A stretch of DNA of 38,587 nucleotides from Bradyrhizobium sp. Leo170 (GCF_004296405.1 NZ_PSRR01000042.1:1-38587), one strand, 5' to 3'; shown: positions 1 to 8,898, counted from the first letter of the stretch. Numbers and translations are program-made. The notes: generated from the sequence alone by a model not told the origin.

Positions 1-550
1 CTGGCGCTGCACCACCGCTCGCGGCCGCAACCGCCTCACCGCAAGCCGCCGAGAGCCTCGCCTTGTTCTTCTCGAGGCATCGCAGTGCGGGGGCGCCGCC
101 GGTCGGCACGCCGGGACAGACCTTCTGATAGTCGGAACGGCAGGCGCTGCGGATCGCGGAAACCTGCGCCTCGGTCGGCTTGGCCTGCATGCCCGTCGCT
201 TTCGGCTTCGCTGCGGTTGTTGCCGCCGGCGCCGGCTCCGTCTTGGCTGCGGCTGGAGCCGCGTCTGGCTTGGGCGCCGTCTCCGCCTTCGGCCCGGCCG
301 GTGCTTCCACTGCGCGCACCGCGCTGGCGCAGTCTGCGGATAGACCCGACATGTTCTTTTGCAGACATTGCAGCGAAGCTTCGCCGCCGGGCGGAATGCT
401 GGAGCAATGCGCCATGTAATCGTTGCGGCATTGCGACTTGATCGCCTCACGCTGCGCCTCGCTCGGCGCCTGCGCCAGCGCAGCGGTTGCAAACAGCACG
501 ACGGAAAATGGCAGGGCGCGCCCGCATGCGCGCTTCAATGTCTTGATCAT
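1..550 (-). CDS. Cysteine-rich repeat periplasmic protein (3' end cut by the window)
   Basis: Reading leftwards from an ATG at 550, the frame is open to the window edge, so the C-terminus is missing. The product begins with a signal peptide (basic MIKTLKRACGR, hydrophobic core, ALAQ cleavage site). Two copies of a short cysteine module follow: one with C-RNDYMAHCSSIPPGG and a later CLQKN, and one with C-RSDYQKVCPGVPTGG and CLEKN. A linker rich in Ala, Pro and Lys (about residues 80-115) separates them. This matches the cysteine-rich repeat family (Cys_rich_FGFR-like) that is common in Bradyrhizobium and has no firm function. The regular cysteine spacing suggests disulfide-bonded helical hairpins in the periplasm. 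It is divergent from the RND adaptor gene. Confidence 0.8.
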   Translation of the reverse strand, partial: MIKTLKRACGRALPFSVVLFATAALAQAPSEAQREAIKSQCRNDYMAHCSSIPPGGEASLQCLQKNMSGLSADCASAVRAVEAPAGPKAETAPKPDAAPAAAKTEPAPAATTAAKPKATGMQAKPTEAQVSAIRSACRSDYQKVCPGVPTGGAPALRCLEKNKARLSAACGEAVAAASGGAAP

Positions 551-593
551 GTAAGCAAACCCTTTGTTGTCGACGGAAGCCGCCGCTTCAACC

Positions 594-635
594 GAAGTTC
601 ATTCCTGCGAAGTTCGTTCTTGAAGAAGGTCGCTC
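594..635 (+). repeat. Three 11-bp direct repeats upstream of the RND genes
   Basis: GAAGTTCATTC (594-604), GAAGTTCGTTC (609-619) and GAAGGTCGCTC (625-635) are spaced 15 and 16 bp apart in the 232-bp divergent gap between the cysteine-rich gene and the RND adaptor. Direct repeats at this spacing could be a regulator site. No regulator gene is adjacent, so the role is inference. Confidence 0.4.
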
Positions 636-782
636 TTGAAAAAGTCTGGCACAGCAATCTCGGTGCGCGGTATCATTTTCTGTTTCGGGTTCCACTGCAA
701 GCCAATTGTTGCTATGGATGCATCGCGACAGTCGTCTCCGGATGAACGCCTCTTTGCGGGCAAGTTGAACTGGTGCACGGAA

Positions 783-1982
783 ATGAAGCTTGCGCGCCCA
801 TCGGCCTGTTGCGGATCGAACGATGGCGTGTGGCCGGACGTCACGCCCCTGTTACGTATCGGTTTCCTGCTCTCTGCCTTCGTTGGCTTAAGTGGCTGCG
901 AGCAAAATACTTTCGTGCCACCACCGCCGCCAAAGGTGGAAGTCGCGATTCCGGTGCAGCGCAGCATCACGCGTTTCCTGGAGACAACCGGCACCACCGC
1001 GCCGGTCAAGAGCGTTGACCTGGTGGCGCGCGTGCAGGGCTTTCTGCAGTCGATCGATTATCGGGACGGCACCTTCGTCAAGCAAGGCACCACGCTGTTC
1101 ACCATCGAGCCTGAAACCTACAGGTTGAAGCTCGAGCAGGCAAAGGCGGCGGAGGTCGGCGCGCAGGCGACGCTGAAGCAGGCTGAGACCGATTTCAAGC
1201 GCCAGATCGATCTGGTGCAGCGGCAGGCTGTCTCGCAGGCGACACTCGATACGTCGACGGCGAATCGCGACAACGCGCAGGCCAGTCTGCAGCAGGCGCA
1301 AGCCAATACCCGGATCGCAGAGGTCAATTACGGCTACACCAATGTGGCGGCTCCGTTCGACGGCATCGTCAGCGCGCACCTCGTCTCAGTCGGCGAGCTC
1401 GTCGGCGTGACTTCGCCGACGCAGCTTGCCACCATCGTCCAGCTCGATCCGATCTGGGTCAATTTCAACGTCAACGAACAGGACGTGCTGCGCATCCGCG
1501 AGGAGGCGAGGCGGCGCGGCCTTTCCGTGGCCGAGCTGCGTCAGTTGCCGGTCGAGGTCGGTCTGCAGACCGAGACCGGATATCCGCACAAGGGCAACCT
1601 CGACTACATCTCGCCGATCCTCACCCAGTCGACCGGCACGCTGCCCGTGCGCGGCATTTTCGACAACCCCGACCGCACGCTGCTGCCGGGCTTCTTTGTC
1701 CGCGTTCGCGTGCCCTATGACCAGCAGCAGGACGCGCTGCTGGTGCCCGCTACTGCGCTCGGCAGCGACCAGGCTGGCCGCTATGTACTGGTTGTCAACG
1801 CCGATAACGTGGTCGAGCAGCGCAAAGTGGAAACCGGACAGCTCCAAGGCGAATTACGCGTCATCGATAGCGGGCTGAAGCCGGACGACCGCGTCGTTAT
1901 CGCCGGATTGCTGCGCGGGATCCCTGGCCAGAAGGTCGATCCGCAACTGCAGAAGATCGAAGCCTCCGCATCGGCGAAGTGA
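783..1982 (+). CDS. RND efflux periplasmic adaptor (membrane fusion lipoprotein)
   Basis: This 399-residue protein is of the MexA/AcrA type. It bridges an inner-membrane RND pump to an outer-membrane channel. From the ATG at 783 the N-terminus has a hydrophobic stretch ending in a lipobox (GLSGC), so it is probably a lipoprotein. Next come a barrel-sandwich half (VDLVARVQGFLQSIDYRDG), an alpha-helical hairpin rich in Gln and Ala (about residues 105-175), the second half (NYGYTNVAAPFDGIVS), and beta-barrel and membrane-proximal domains. Longer starts at 636 and 714 are in frame. I chose 783 because it puts the lipobox at a normal distance and gives the usual family length. The permease starts 10 bases after its stop, so the two form an operon. 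The substrate cannot be read from the sequence. Confidence 0.9.
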   Translation: MKLARPSACCGSNDGVWPDVTPLLRIGFLLSAFVGLSGCEQNTFVPPPPPKVEVAIPVQRSITRFLETTGTTAPVKSVDLVARVQGFLQSIDYRDGTFVKQGTTLFTIEPETYRLKLEQAKAAEVGAQATLKQAETDFKRQIDLVQRQAVSQATLDTSTANRDNAQASLQQAQANTRIAEVNYGYTNVAAPFDGIVSAHLVSVGELVGVTSPTQLATIVQLDPIWVNFNVNEQDVLRIREEARRRGLSVAELRQLPVEVGLQTETGYPHKGNLDYISPILTQSTGTLPVRGIFDNPDRTLLPGFFVRVRVPYDQQQDALLVPATALGSDQAGRYVLVVNADNVVEQRKVETGQLQGELRVIDSGLKPDDRVVIAGLLRGIPGQKVDPQLQKIEASASAK

Positions 1983-1992
1983 GGGGGCGGCC

Positions 1993-4900
1993 ATGATCTC
2001 GAAATTCTTCATCGAGCGGCCGGTTCTTTCCAACGTCATCGCGATCCTGATGATCCTGATCGGCGGCGTGGCGCTGCTCAACCTGCCGGTCGCGCAATAT
2101 CCTGACGTGGTGCCGCCGACCGTGCAGGTGACGACCCGCTATCCCGGCGCATCCGCCAAGACCGTGATCGACACCGTGGCGTTGCCGATCGAGCAGCAGG
2201 TCAATGGCGTCGAGGACATGCTCTATATGCAGTCCTACAGCGGCGCCGACGGCACCTATACGCTGACGGTCACCTTCAAGATCGGCACGGATCTCAACTT
2301 CGCGCAGGTGCTGGTGCAGAACCGGGTGTCGAGCGCGCTGTCGCAATTGCCGCAGTCGGTGCAGAGCCAGGGCGTCACGGTGCAGAAGCGGTCGACCTCG
2401 ATCCTGCTGTTCGTGACGCTGACCTCGCCGAACAAGACCTATGACAGCCTGTTCCTCTCCAACTACGCCACCATCAACATCAGGGATGAGCTGTCGCGGT
2501 TATCAGGCGTCGGCAACGTCACCGTGTTCGGCGCCGGTCAATATTCGATGCGGGTGTGGCTCGATCCGAACCAGTTGCAGGCGCGCGATCTGGTGCCGCA
2601 GGACGTCATCCAGGCGATCCAGCAGCAAAGCCAGCAGGTCACCGCAGGGCAGGTCGGTATGCCGCCGACGCCGCCCGGCCAGGCCTTCCAGTACACGCTG
2701 AACGTCGCCGGCCGGCTGGATGATACGAGCCAGTTCGAGAACATCATCGTCAAGACCGGCAATGTCGGCGACGTCACCCGCGTGCGTGACGTCGGCTGGG
2801 TCGAGCTCGGCGCCCAGACCTACAGCCAGATCTTCTCGCTCAACAACAAGCCCTCCACCGGCATCGGCGTATTCCTGTCGCCCGGCGCCAACGCGCTCGA
2901 GGTCGAGAAGGCGGTGGAGAAGAAGATGGTGGAACTGGCCAAGCAGTTTCCGCAAGACATCAAATACGACACGCCGTTCGACACCACCATCTTCGTCCAG
3001 GCATCGATCAACGAGGTCTACAAGACGCTGATCGAGGCTGGCCTCTTGGTGCTGGTCGTGATCCTCGTCTTCCTGCAGGACTGGCGCGCGATGCTGGTGC
3101 CGGCGACCACCGTGCCAGTGACCATCATCGGCGCGTTCGCGGCGATGGCGGCGCTCGGCTTCTCGATCAACCTCTCGACGCTGTTTGCGATCGTGCTGGC
3201 GATCGGCATCGTGGTCGACGACGCCATCGTCGTGGTCGAGGGTGCCGCGCACAATATCGAACGTGGCCTGTCCGGCCATGACGCGGCGATCAAGGCGATG
3301 GACGAATTGTTCGCGCCGATCGTCGGCATCACGCTGGTGCTGATCTCGGTGTTCCTGCCGGCCGCGTTCCTGCCCGGGCTCACGGGGCGGATGTATGCAC
3401 AGTTCGCGCTGGTGATCGCCGCGACCGCGCTGCTCAGCGCCGTCAATGCCGCGACCTTGAAGCCGACGCAGTGCGCGCTGTGGCTGCGCCGGCCGGTGCC
3501 GCCGGAGCAGCGCAATGTCTTCTACCGCGGCTTCAATGGCGTCTATGAGCGGCTGGAGCGCGGCTATGCGGGGCTGATCGGCGGCCTGGTCAGGCACAGC
3601 AATGTGTCGGTCGTGGTCGCGCTGATCCTGATCGGGCTTGCCGGCTACGGCCTGTCGCGGGTGCCGACCGGCTTCATCCCGATCGAGGACCAGGGCTATC
3701 TGCTGGCCGCGGTGCAATTGCCCGACGGCGCTGCGTTGGATCGGACACAACGTGTCCTCGAAAGGGTCAGCGAGATGGCCGGCAAGTCGCCCGGCGTGCA
3801 GCAGGTTGTCTCCATCGCCGGCATCTCCGCGCTCGACAACAGTTCGAGCCTGGCGAATGCCGGCGTCGCCTATCTGATCCTGAAGGATTGGAGCCAGCGT
3901 GGGCCCGGCGAGGATCTGCGCTCTCTGGTGTTCGGATTGAACGACAAGCTGGCCGAGATCGAGGAGGCGCGCATCCTGGTGATTCCGCCGCCGCCGATCC
4001 AGGGCATCGGCAATGCCGCCGGCTTCGCCATGCAGGTCGAGCTGCGCGACGGCAATGCCGACTACGCCAAGCTGCAGGCGATCACCGGCGCTGTTGTCGC
4101 CAACGCGCAGACGCAGAGCGCGCTGCAGCGGGTCAGCTCGTCCTTCCGCTCCATGGTGCCGCAGTACGACGTCGAGGTCGACCGGACCAAGACCCAGACC
4201 TTGAACGTCACGACCGACCAGATCTTCTCGACGCTGTCATCCTATCTCGGCGCGAGCTACGTCAACCAGTTCAACAAATTCGGCCGCACCTTCCAGGTCT
4301 ATGTGCAGGCGGATTCGAAATTCCGTCTGAACCTGCGCGACATCCAGAATCTGATGGTGCGCAACAGCCAGGGCGAGATGATTCCGCTCGGCACCGTCGC
4401 CACGATCACGCCGTCAGTCGGGCCGTCGCTGATCAGCCTCTATAACCTCTATCCGTCCGCCTCCATCATCGGTCTGCCGGCGCAGGGTTATAGCTCGGGA
4501 CAGTCGATGGCGCTGATGGAGCAGATCGCCGCAAAGACGCTGCCGCCGGGCACGGGCTTTGAATGGACGGCCATGTCGTACCAGGAGAAGGCGGTCAGCA
4601 ACCAGATCTACTATGTATTCGGCCTCGCTCTGCTGCTGGTCTATCTCGTGCTCGCCGGGCAATATGAGAGCTGGTACGCGCCGATCTCGGTGATACTCGC
4701 CGTGCCGCTGTCGTTGCTCGGCCCGATGCTGGTGCTCACGAGCTTGCGGATCGACAACAACCTCTACACCCAGATCGGCATCATCCTGTTGATCGCGCTG
4801 TCGGCGAAGAACGCCATCCTGATCGTCGAGGTCGCGCTCGAGCATCACGTGCGTGACCGCGAGCCGCTGATCGAATCGGCGATCGCAGCGGCGCGCGCAA

Positions 4901-5163
4901 GATTCCGCCCGATCCTGATGACGTCCTTTGCCTTCATCCTCGGCGTGGTGCCGCTGGTGCTCGCGACCGGCGCCGGCGCCAATGCGCGCAAGTCGATCGG
5001 CATCACCGTGTTCTCCGGCATGATCGCTTCGACCTGCCTTGCCGTGCTGTTCGTGCCCGCGTTCTTCGTCGTGGTCCAACGCTTCGAGAACTGGCGCAAG
5101 TCGCGCAAGGCCAAGACGCCGGATACGCAAACGATCCCGCAGGCGCCAAGCGTCGCGCCGTAG
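1993..5163 (+). CDS. RND multidrug efflux permease (HAE1 family, AcrB/MexF-like)
   Basis: The product has 1056 residues, the normal size for the hydrophobe/amphiphile efflux family. It begins MISKFFIERPVLSNVIAILM, the conserved first transmembrane helix. The aspartate pair of the proton relay lies in AIGIVVDDAIVVVE (TM4). Two large periplasmic porter loops and the duplicated six-helix halves are present. The second half contains GQYESWYAPISVILAVPLS and the conserved SAKNAILIVEVALE. It works as a proton-driven trimer that passes drugs or other hydrophobic compounds to the adaptor encoded just upstream. No outer-membrane factor gene follows, so a TolC-type channel would have to come from elsewhere. 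The hydrophilic tail after about residue 1035 is typical. Confidence 0.95.
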   Translation: MISKFFIERPVLSNVIAILMILIGGVALLNLPVAQYPDVVPPTVQVTTRYPGASAKTVIDTVALPIEQQVNGVEDMLYMQSYSGADGTYTLTVTFKIGTDLNFAQVLVQNRVSSALSQLPQSVQSQGVTVQKRSTSILLFVTLTSPNKTYDSLFLSNYATINIRDELSRLSGVGNVTVFGAGQYSMRVWLDPNQLQARDLVPQDVIQAIQQQSQQVTAGQVGMPPTPPGQAFQYTLNVAGRLDDTSQFENIIVKTGNVGDVTRVRDVGWVELGAQTYSQIFSLNNKPSTGIGVFLSPGANALEVEKAVEKKMVELAKQFPQDIKYDTPFDTTIFVQASINEVYKTLIEAGLLVLVVILVFLQDWRAMLVPATTVPVTIIGAFAAMAALGFSINLSTLFAIVLAIGIVVDDAIVVVEGAAHNIERGLSGHDAAIKAMDELFAPIVGITLVLISVFLPAAFLPGLTGRMYAQFALVIAATALLSAVNAATLKPTQCALWLRRPVPPEQRNVFYRGFNGVYERLERGYAGLIGGLVRHSNVSVVVALILIGLAGYGLSRVPTGFIPIEDQGYLLAAVQLPDGAALDRTQRVLERVSEMAGKSPGVQQVVSIAGISALDNSSSLANAGVAYLILKDWSQRGPGEDLRSLVFGLNDKLAEIEEARILVIPPPPIQGIGNAAGFAMQVELRDGNADYAKLQAITGAVVANAQTQSALQRVSSSFRSMVPQYDVEVDRTKTQTLNVTTDQIFSTLSSYLGASYVNQFNKFGRTFQVYVQADSKFRLNLRDIQNLMVRNSQGEMIPLGTVATITPSVGPSLISLYNLYPSASIIGLPAQGYSSGQSMALMEQIAAKTLPPGTGFEWTAMSYQEKAVSNQIYYVFGLALLLVYLVLAGQYESWYAPISVILAVPLSLLGPMLVLTSLRIDNNLYTQIGIILLIALSAKNAILIVEVALEHHVRDREPLIESAIAAARARFRPILMTSFAFILGVVPLVLATGAGANARKSIGITVFSGMIASTCLAVLFVPAFFVVVQRFENWRKSRKAKTPDTQTIPQAPSVAP

Positions 5164-5171
5164 CAGTGGTC

Positions 5172-5252
5172 GTAGGGTGGGCAAAGCGTAGCGTGCCCAC
5201 CATCAAACATTCGGCTCGTGGTGGTGGGCACGCTACGCTTTGCCCACCCTAC
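5172..5252. repeat. Intergenic palindrome, copy 1 (REP-like)
   Basis: Two arms of about 31 bp (5172-5202 and 5222-5252) are perfect inverted complements around a loop of about 19 bp, lying between convergent genes. The arm begins GTAGGGTGGGCAAAGCG. A close relative with co-varying arms lies at 8807-8887. The hairpin could help end transcription from both sides or act as a REP/BIME-type element. Confidence 0.9.
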
Positions 5253-5268
5253 AACTGCGTGCTCAAGC

Positions 5269-6270
5269 CTACACCCGGATCATGCGCTTGCCGCGGTTCT
5301 CGCCGGCGAGCAGGCCGATCAGCGCCGCCGGCGCGTTCTCCAGCCCGTCGATCACGTCTTCCTGCACCTTCAATTTGCCGGAGGCGACCCAGGACTGCAG
5401 GTCGGCGAGCGCCGCGTCGCGCTGGTCCATGAAGTCCATCACGATGAAGCCCTGCATGATCAGCCGCTTCACGACGATCAATCCGGGCACGCCGCGCGGG
5501 CCGTGGGCGGAGGGGACGCCGTCATATTGCGAGATCGCGCCGCAGCAGGCGATTCGGCCGCGGTTGTTCATCTGCGGCAGGCAGGCTTCCAGGATGTCGC
5601 CGCCGACATTGTCGAAATAGACGTCGATGCTATCAGGCGCGGCCGACCGCAGCGCCTTGTAGGTGCCGCCGTCCTTGTAATCGACCGCGGCGTCGAAACC
5701 GAGCTCGCTGGTCAGCCAGTGGCACTTGTCCTTGCCGCCGGCGATGCCGACCACGCGGCAGCCCTTGATTTTTGCGATCTGTCCGACGATCGAACCCACC
5801 GAGCCGGCGGCGGCCGAGACCACGACGGTCTCGCCCTCCCTGGGCTTGCCGACATGGAGCAGGCCGAAATAGGCGGTGAGGCCGGCGATGCCGTACACGC
5901 TCAGCAAGTGCGTCATCGGCTCGAGCTTCGGCATCTTGTTCAGATGCCTTGCCGGCACCGCGGCATAGTCCTGCCAGCCGGTGTCGCCGAACACGATGTC
6001 GCCTGGCGCAAGGCCTGGCGCCTTCGACGCCACCACCTCGGCGATGCCGCCACCGGACATCACGGTGTTGGCCTCGACCGCAGCGCGGTAGGTCGCGCCA
6101 TGCATCCAGGCGCGGTTGGCGGCGTCGAGCGAGAGATAGCGCAGCCGCAGCAGGGCCTCGCCGTCCTTCGGCTCCGGGATGCTGCCGTTGACCATCCTGA
6201 AATGCTCAGCCCCAAGCTTCCCCGTCGGCTTCTCCACCAGCAGGATCTGACGATTGATAGCCTCGCTCAT
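5269..6270 (-). CDS. NADP-dependent oxidoreductase of the MDR family (CurA/leukotriene-reductase-like)
   Basis: This zinc-independent medium-chain dehydrogenase/reductase has 333 residues. The start at 6270 follows a strong ribosome site (GGGAGGAAC) and gives MSEAINRQILLVEKPTGKLG. The N-terminal GroES-like domain carries LRYLSLDAANRAWM and the GGGIAEVV strand. The nucleotide-binding domain has VVSAAAGSVGSIVGQIAK (dinucleotide fold) and the family motif IDVYFDNVGGDILEACL. Related enzymes reduce the C=C bond of enals or enones with NADPH, and some act in detoxification; the substrate here is unknown. It is convergent with the RND operon and divergent from the symporter gene. An in-frame extension to 6513 runs through a palindrome and is not a credible start. 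Confidence 0.9.
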   Translation of the reverse strand: MSEAINRQILLVEKPTGKLGAEHFRMVNGSIPEPKDGEALLRLRYLSLDAANRAWMHGATYRAAVEANTVMSGGGIAEVVASKAPGLAPGDIVFGDTGWQDYAAVPARHLNKMPKLEPMTHLLSVYGIAGLTAYFGLLHVGKPREGETVVVSAAAGSVGSIVGQIAKIKGCRVVGIAGGKDKCHWLTSELGFDAAVDYKDGGTYKALRSAAPDSIDVYFDNVGGDILEACLPQMNNRGRIACCGAISQYDGVPSAHGPRGVPGLIVVKRLIMQGFIVMDFMDQRDAALADLQSWVASGKLKVQEDVIDGLENAPAALIGLLAGENRGKRMIRV

Positions 6271-6368
6271 GGTGTTCCTCCCTTTGTTGGTCAATCCCGA
6301 TGCAATTGCGTGCTCGCTGCGCGGCCGACTGCACAGATTGTGCGCTGCCCACGGTCGTCTTTTTGTTT

Positions 6369-6417
6369 GAGCATGATCTTTCCGGAAAACCGGTTCCCAC
6401 TTTTCCGGATCATGCTC
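6369..6417. repeat. GAGCATGATC palindrome (dispersed rhizobial repeat)
   Basis: GAGCATGATC (6369-6378) and GATCATGCTC (6408-6417) flank an inner pair, CCGGAAAA and TTTTCCGG. Together they make a hairpin in the divergent gap between the oxidoreductase and the symporter. I recognise this as a very common dispersed element in Bradyrhizobium and related Rhizobiales. A degenerate relative is at 14361-14392. Confidence 0.8.
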
Positions 6418-6544
6418 TAGTCCCCGCGTGTCTATTCCACAACTGGAACATGCAGCAATGCGCGCGCAGGTCGAAAGCGTGTTGCGCCGGTGCGTAAATC
6501 TGCCACACTCCATCGCTTGCCGGGTGACTTACGGGAGTAAGAAC

Positions 6545-7834
6545 ATGTCGAGCAGGTTTACGCAGTACATTCTGATCGCGATGGCGCTTGGCATCGTGAT
6601 GGGGGCCTTTGTCTACAACTTCCTGCCCGATAGCCGGGCCGAGATCGCAGCCGACGTAAACCTGATCGCGATGTTGTTCCTGCGGCTGATCAAGATGATC
6701 ATCGCGCCGCTGGTGTTTGCGACATTGGTCGGCGGCATCGCGCATATGGGCCCCGGCGCACGGCTCGGGCGTATCTTTGCGAAGACCATGGGCTGGTTCG
6801 TCAGCGCCTCCTTCGTCTCGCTCCTGCTCGGCCTCGTCATGGTCAACCTGCTGCAGCCCGGCGCCAACTTCCCGGGCACGCTGCCCGACAAGGGCCAGTC
6901 GACCGGCCTGCCGGTCTCGGCGTTTTCCTTTGAGAAGTTCCTGATTCACTTGGTGCCGACCTCGATCGCGGATGCGATGGCGCAGAACGAGATCCTGCAG
7001 ATCGTGGTGTTCGCGGTGTTCTTCGCGGTCGCGCTCGGCGCAATGCCGGAGCGGGCGAAGCCGATCATGGCCCTGATCGACGACCTCGCCCATATCATGC
7101 TGAAGGTCACCAGCTATGTGATGCTGTTCGCGCCGCTTGCTGTGTGGGCCGCGATCATGGCCACGGTGTCGAAGAACGGACTTGGCGTGCTCTGGAAGCT
7201 CGTCGTGTTCATGGGCGGCTTCTACGTCTCGCTTTTGATCCTGTGGGGGATCCTGGTCGTGGTCGGCTTCATCGTGATCGGGCCGCGCTACAGCCATCTG
7301 TTGCGGCTGATCCGCGAGCCGCTGATGATCGCGTTCTCGACCGCGTCGTCGGAAGCCGCCTATCCGAAGACGCTGGAGGGATTGAACCGCTTCGGCGCCT
7401 CGTCCCGGATCTCGGCCTTCGTATTGCCGCTCGGCTATTCCTTCAACCTCGACGGCACGATGATGTACTGCACCTTTGCCAGCATCTTCATCGCGCAGAC
7501 CTATCATATCGACATGTCGCTCGGCACCCAGCTCGCGATGCTGGCGACCTTGATGATCACCTCCAAGGGCGTCGCCGGCGTGCCGCGCGCTTCCCTCGTC
7601 GTGATCGCCTCGACGCTCAGCCAGTTCGGCATTCCCGAGGCGGGCCTGTTGATGATCATGGGCATCGACACCTTCCTCGACATGGGCCGCAGCGCCACCA
7701 ACGTGATCGGCAACTCGCTCGCCACCGCCGTGGTCGCGAAGTGGGAAGGTGAGCTGAAGGAAGAGCACGAGCTCGGGCCGGACGATGCCGTGCCTTCCGA
7801 TGCGGTGCCGGGTGACGCGGTGCCGGCGCATTGA
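6545..7834 (+). CDS. Dicarboxylate/amino acid:cation symporter (DAACS family)
   Basis: The product has 429 residues and the fold signatures of the glutamate/dicarboxylate transporters (DctA/GltP). The serine-rich hairpin 1 reads AFSTASSEAAYPKTLE. The TM7 motif is SFNLDGTMMY (NMDGT type) and the TM8 motif is DMGRSATNVIGN. These sites bind substrate and coupling ions, and the protein should sit in the inner membrane as a trimer. The ATG at 6545 gives a normal N-terminal helix; the in-frame extension from 6428 overlaps the intergenic region and is unlikely. The last residues are a small repeat (DAVPSDAVPGDAVPAH). The gene for an amino-acid binding protein starts 12 bases downstream. The transported compound is probably a C4-dicarboxylate or an acidic amino acid. 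Confidence 0.9.
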   Translation: MSSRFTQYILIAMALGIVMGAFVYNFLPDSRAEIAADVNLIAMLFLRLIKMIIAPLVFATLVGGIAHMGPGARLGRIFAKTMGWFVSASFVSLLLGLVMVNLLQPGANFPGTLPDKGQSTGLPVSAFSFEKFLIHLVPTSIADAMAQNEILQIVVFAVFFAVALGAMPERAKPIMALIDDLAHIMLKVTSYVMLFAPLAVWAAIMATVSKNGLGVLWKLVVFMGGFYVSLLILWGILVVVGFIVIGPRYSHLLRLIREPLMIAFSTASSEAAYPKTLEGLNRFGASSRISAFVLPLGYSFNLDGTMMYCTFASIFIAQTYHIDMSLGTQLAMLATLMITSKGVAGVPRASLVVIASTLSQFGIPEAGLLMIMGIDTFLDMGRSATNVIGNSLATAVVAKWEGELKEEHELGPDDAVPSDAVPGDAVPAH

Positions 7835-7846
7835 CGGGAGAGCTGC

Positions 7847-8785
7847 ATGCATCAGCCCCCAAGGAAAGCGACAAGGAAGGCGATATGGGCCGGCTGCCTG
7901 TTGCTGGTAGCATGTCTGCTGGCAACGCCGGCCGCCGCCCAGACGGCAAGCGAGGGGCTTAGCCCGACGCTTGCCAATATCAAGAACACGCATGTGGTGC
8001 GGCTCGGCTACCGCGAGAGCTCGCCGCCGTTCTCCTTCCTCGACCATTCCAACCGGCCGATCGGCTACAGCCTCGAACTGTGCGAGGCGATCGTGGAGGA
8101 GATCGGCGTCGAGGTCGACGATGCCAATCTCAGGATCGACTACGTCAAGGTCACCTCCGACGACCGCATTCCTGCTGTTGTGCAGGGCAAGATCGATCTC
8201 GAATGCGGGTCGACCACGGCGAATTCCGAGCGGGCCAAGCAGGTCGCGTTCTCGCCTTTGATCTTCGTCGCCGGCACCAAACTGATGGTGCCGAAGACCT
8301 CCGCCGTCTCGGGGGTAACCGATCTCAAGGGCAAGACCGTGGTGGTGACCAAGGGCACCACCAACGAGCAGGCCATGCATAATGTCGACAAGAAGTTCTC
8401 GCTCGGCCTGAACATCGTGACCTCGCCCGACCATGAGCAGTCCTACCAGATGCTGGCCGACGGCAAGGCGGATGCGTTCGCGACCGACGACATCCTGCTC
8501 TACGGCCTGATCGCGCGGCACAAGTCGCAGGACAGGTTCCGCGTGGTCGGCGACTACCTGTCCTACGATCCCTACGGCATCATGTACCGCAAGGGTGAGC
8601 CGCAGTTGAAGGACGTGGTCGAGCGGACCTTCCGCAAGCTCGGCTCCGGCCGCGACCTGATCCCGCTCTACAACAAATGGTTCATCGCACGGCTTCCGAC
8701 CGGCGAGCGCCTCGACGTCGCGATCTCGCCGCAGCTCGAGGAAGCCTTCAAGGCGCTGAATGATAACGAGGGGACGAGCAATTAG
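7847..8785 (+). CDS. Amino-acid ABC transporter substrate-binding protein (SBP family 3)
   Basis: This periplasmic binding protein has 312 residues, with a signal peptide ending in ATPAAAQ (about residue 32). The mature part opens with HVVRLGYRESSPPFSFLD, then the specificity strand PIGYSLELCEAIVEEIG. It carries the classic VPAVVQGKIDLECGSTTANSERAK-like segment (here IPAVVQGKID, CGSTTANSER) and the hinge region FATDDILLYGLIAR. Family 3 proteins bind polar or acidic amino acids such as glutamate and aspartate. No ABC permease or ATPase gene is next to it. It sits 12 bases after the symporter, so the two are probably co-transcribed and may serve related substrates. A solitary binding protein could also feed an ABC system encoded elsewhere. 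Confidence 0.88.
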   Translation: MHQPPRKATRKAIWAGCLLLVACLLATPAAAQTASEGLSPTLANIKNTHVVRLGYRESSPPFSFLDHSNRPIGYSLELCEAIVEEIGVEVDDANLRIDYVKVTSDDRIPAVVQGKIDLECGSTTANSERAKQVAFSPLIFVAGTKLMVPKTSAVSGVTDLKGKTVVVTKGTTNEQAMHNVDKKFSLGLNIVTSPDHEQSYQMLADGKADAFATDDILLYGLIARHKSQDRFRVVGDYLSYDPYGIMYRKGEPQLKDVVERTFRKLGSGRDLIPLYNKWFIARLPTGERLDVAISPQLEEAFKALNDNEGTSN

Positions 8786-8806
8786 CGCGATTGCGTGGGC
8801 GAACGC

Positions 8807-8887
8807 GTAGGGTGGGCAAAGCGAAGCGTGCCCACCTTTCTTGCACCGAACGTGGATGGTGGGCACGCTTCGCTTTGCCCACCCTAC
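8807..8887. repeat. Intergenic palindrome, copy 2 (REP-like)
   Basis: This has the same architecture and length as the element at 5172-5252. The arm starts GTAGGGTGGGCAAAGCGAAG, and its opposite arm ends CTTCGCTTTGCCCACCCTAC. The one base that differs from copy 1 inside the arm (T to A) is matched by the complementary change in the other arm. It lies between the convergent binding-protein and ATP-grasp genes. Confidence 0.9.
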
Positions 8888-8898
8888 GGCACTGATGC

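Noticed and set aside
36..431. Minus-strand reading frame of 131 residues
   Set aside because: It is a shadow: the frame with signal peptide and cysteine repeats (1-550) is the real gene on the same strand.
2503..3750. Long open frame antisense to the RND permease
   Set aside because: Its composition (His, Arg, Gln, Asp-rich) is typical of a high-GC antisense shadow, and the permease is unmistakable.
6410..8866. 818-residue minus-strand frame across the symporter and binding protein
   Set aside because: It covers two clear plus-strand genes and two palindromes, has a low-complexity His/Arg-rich product and no family match.
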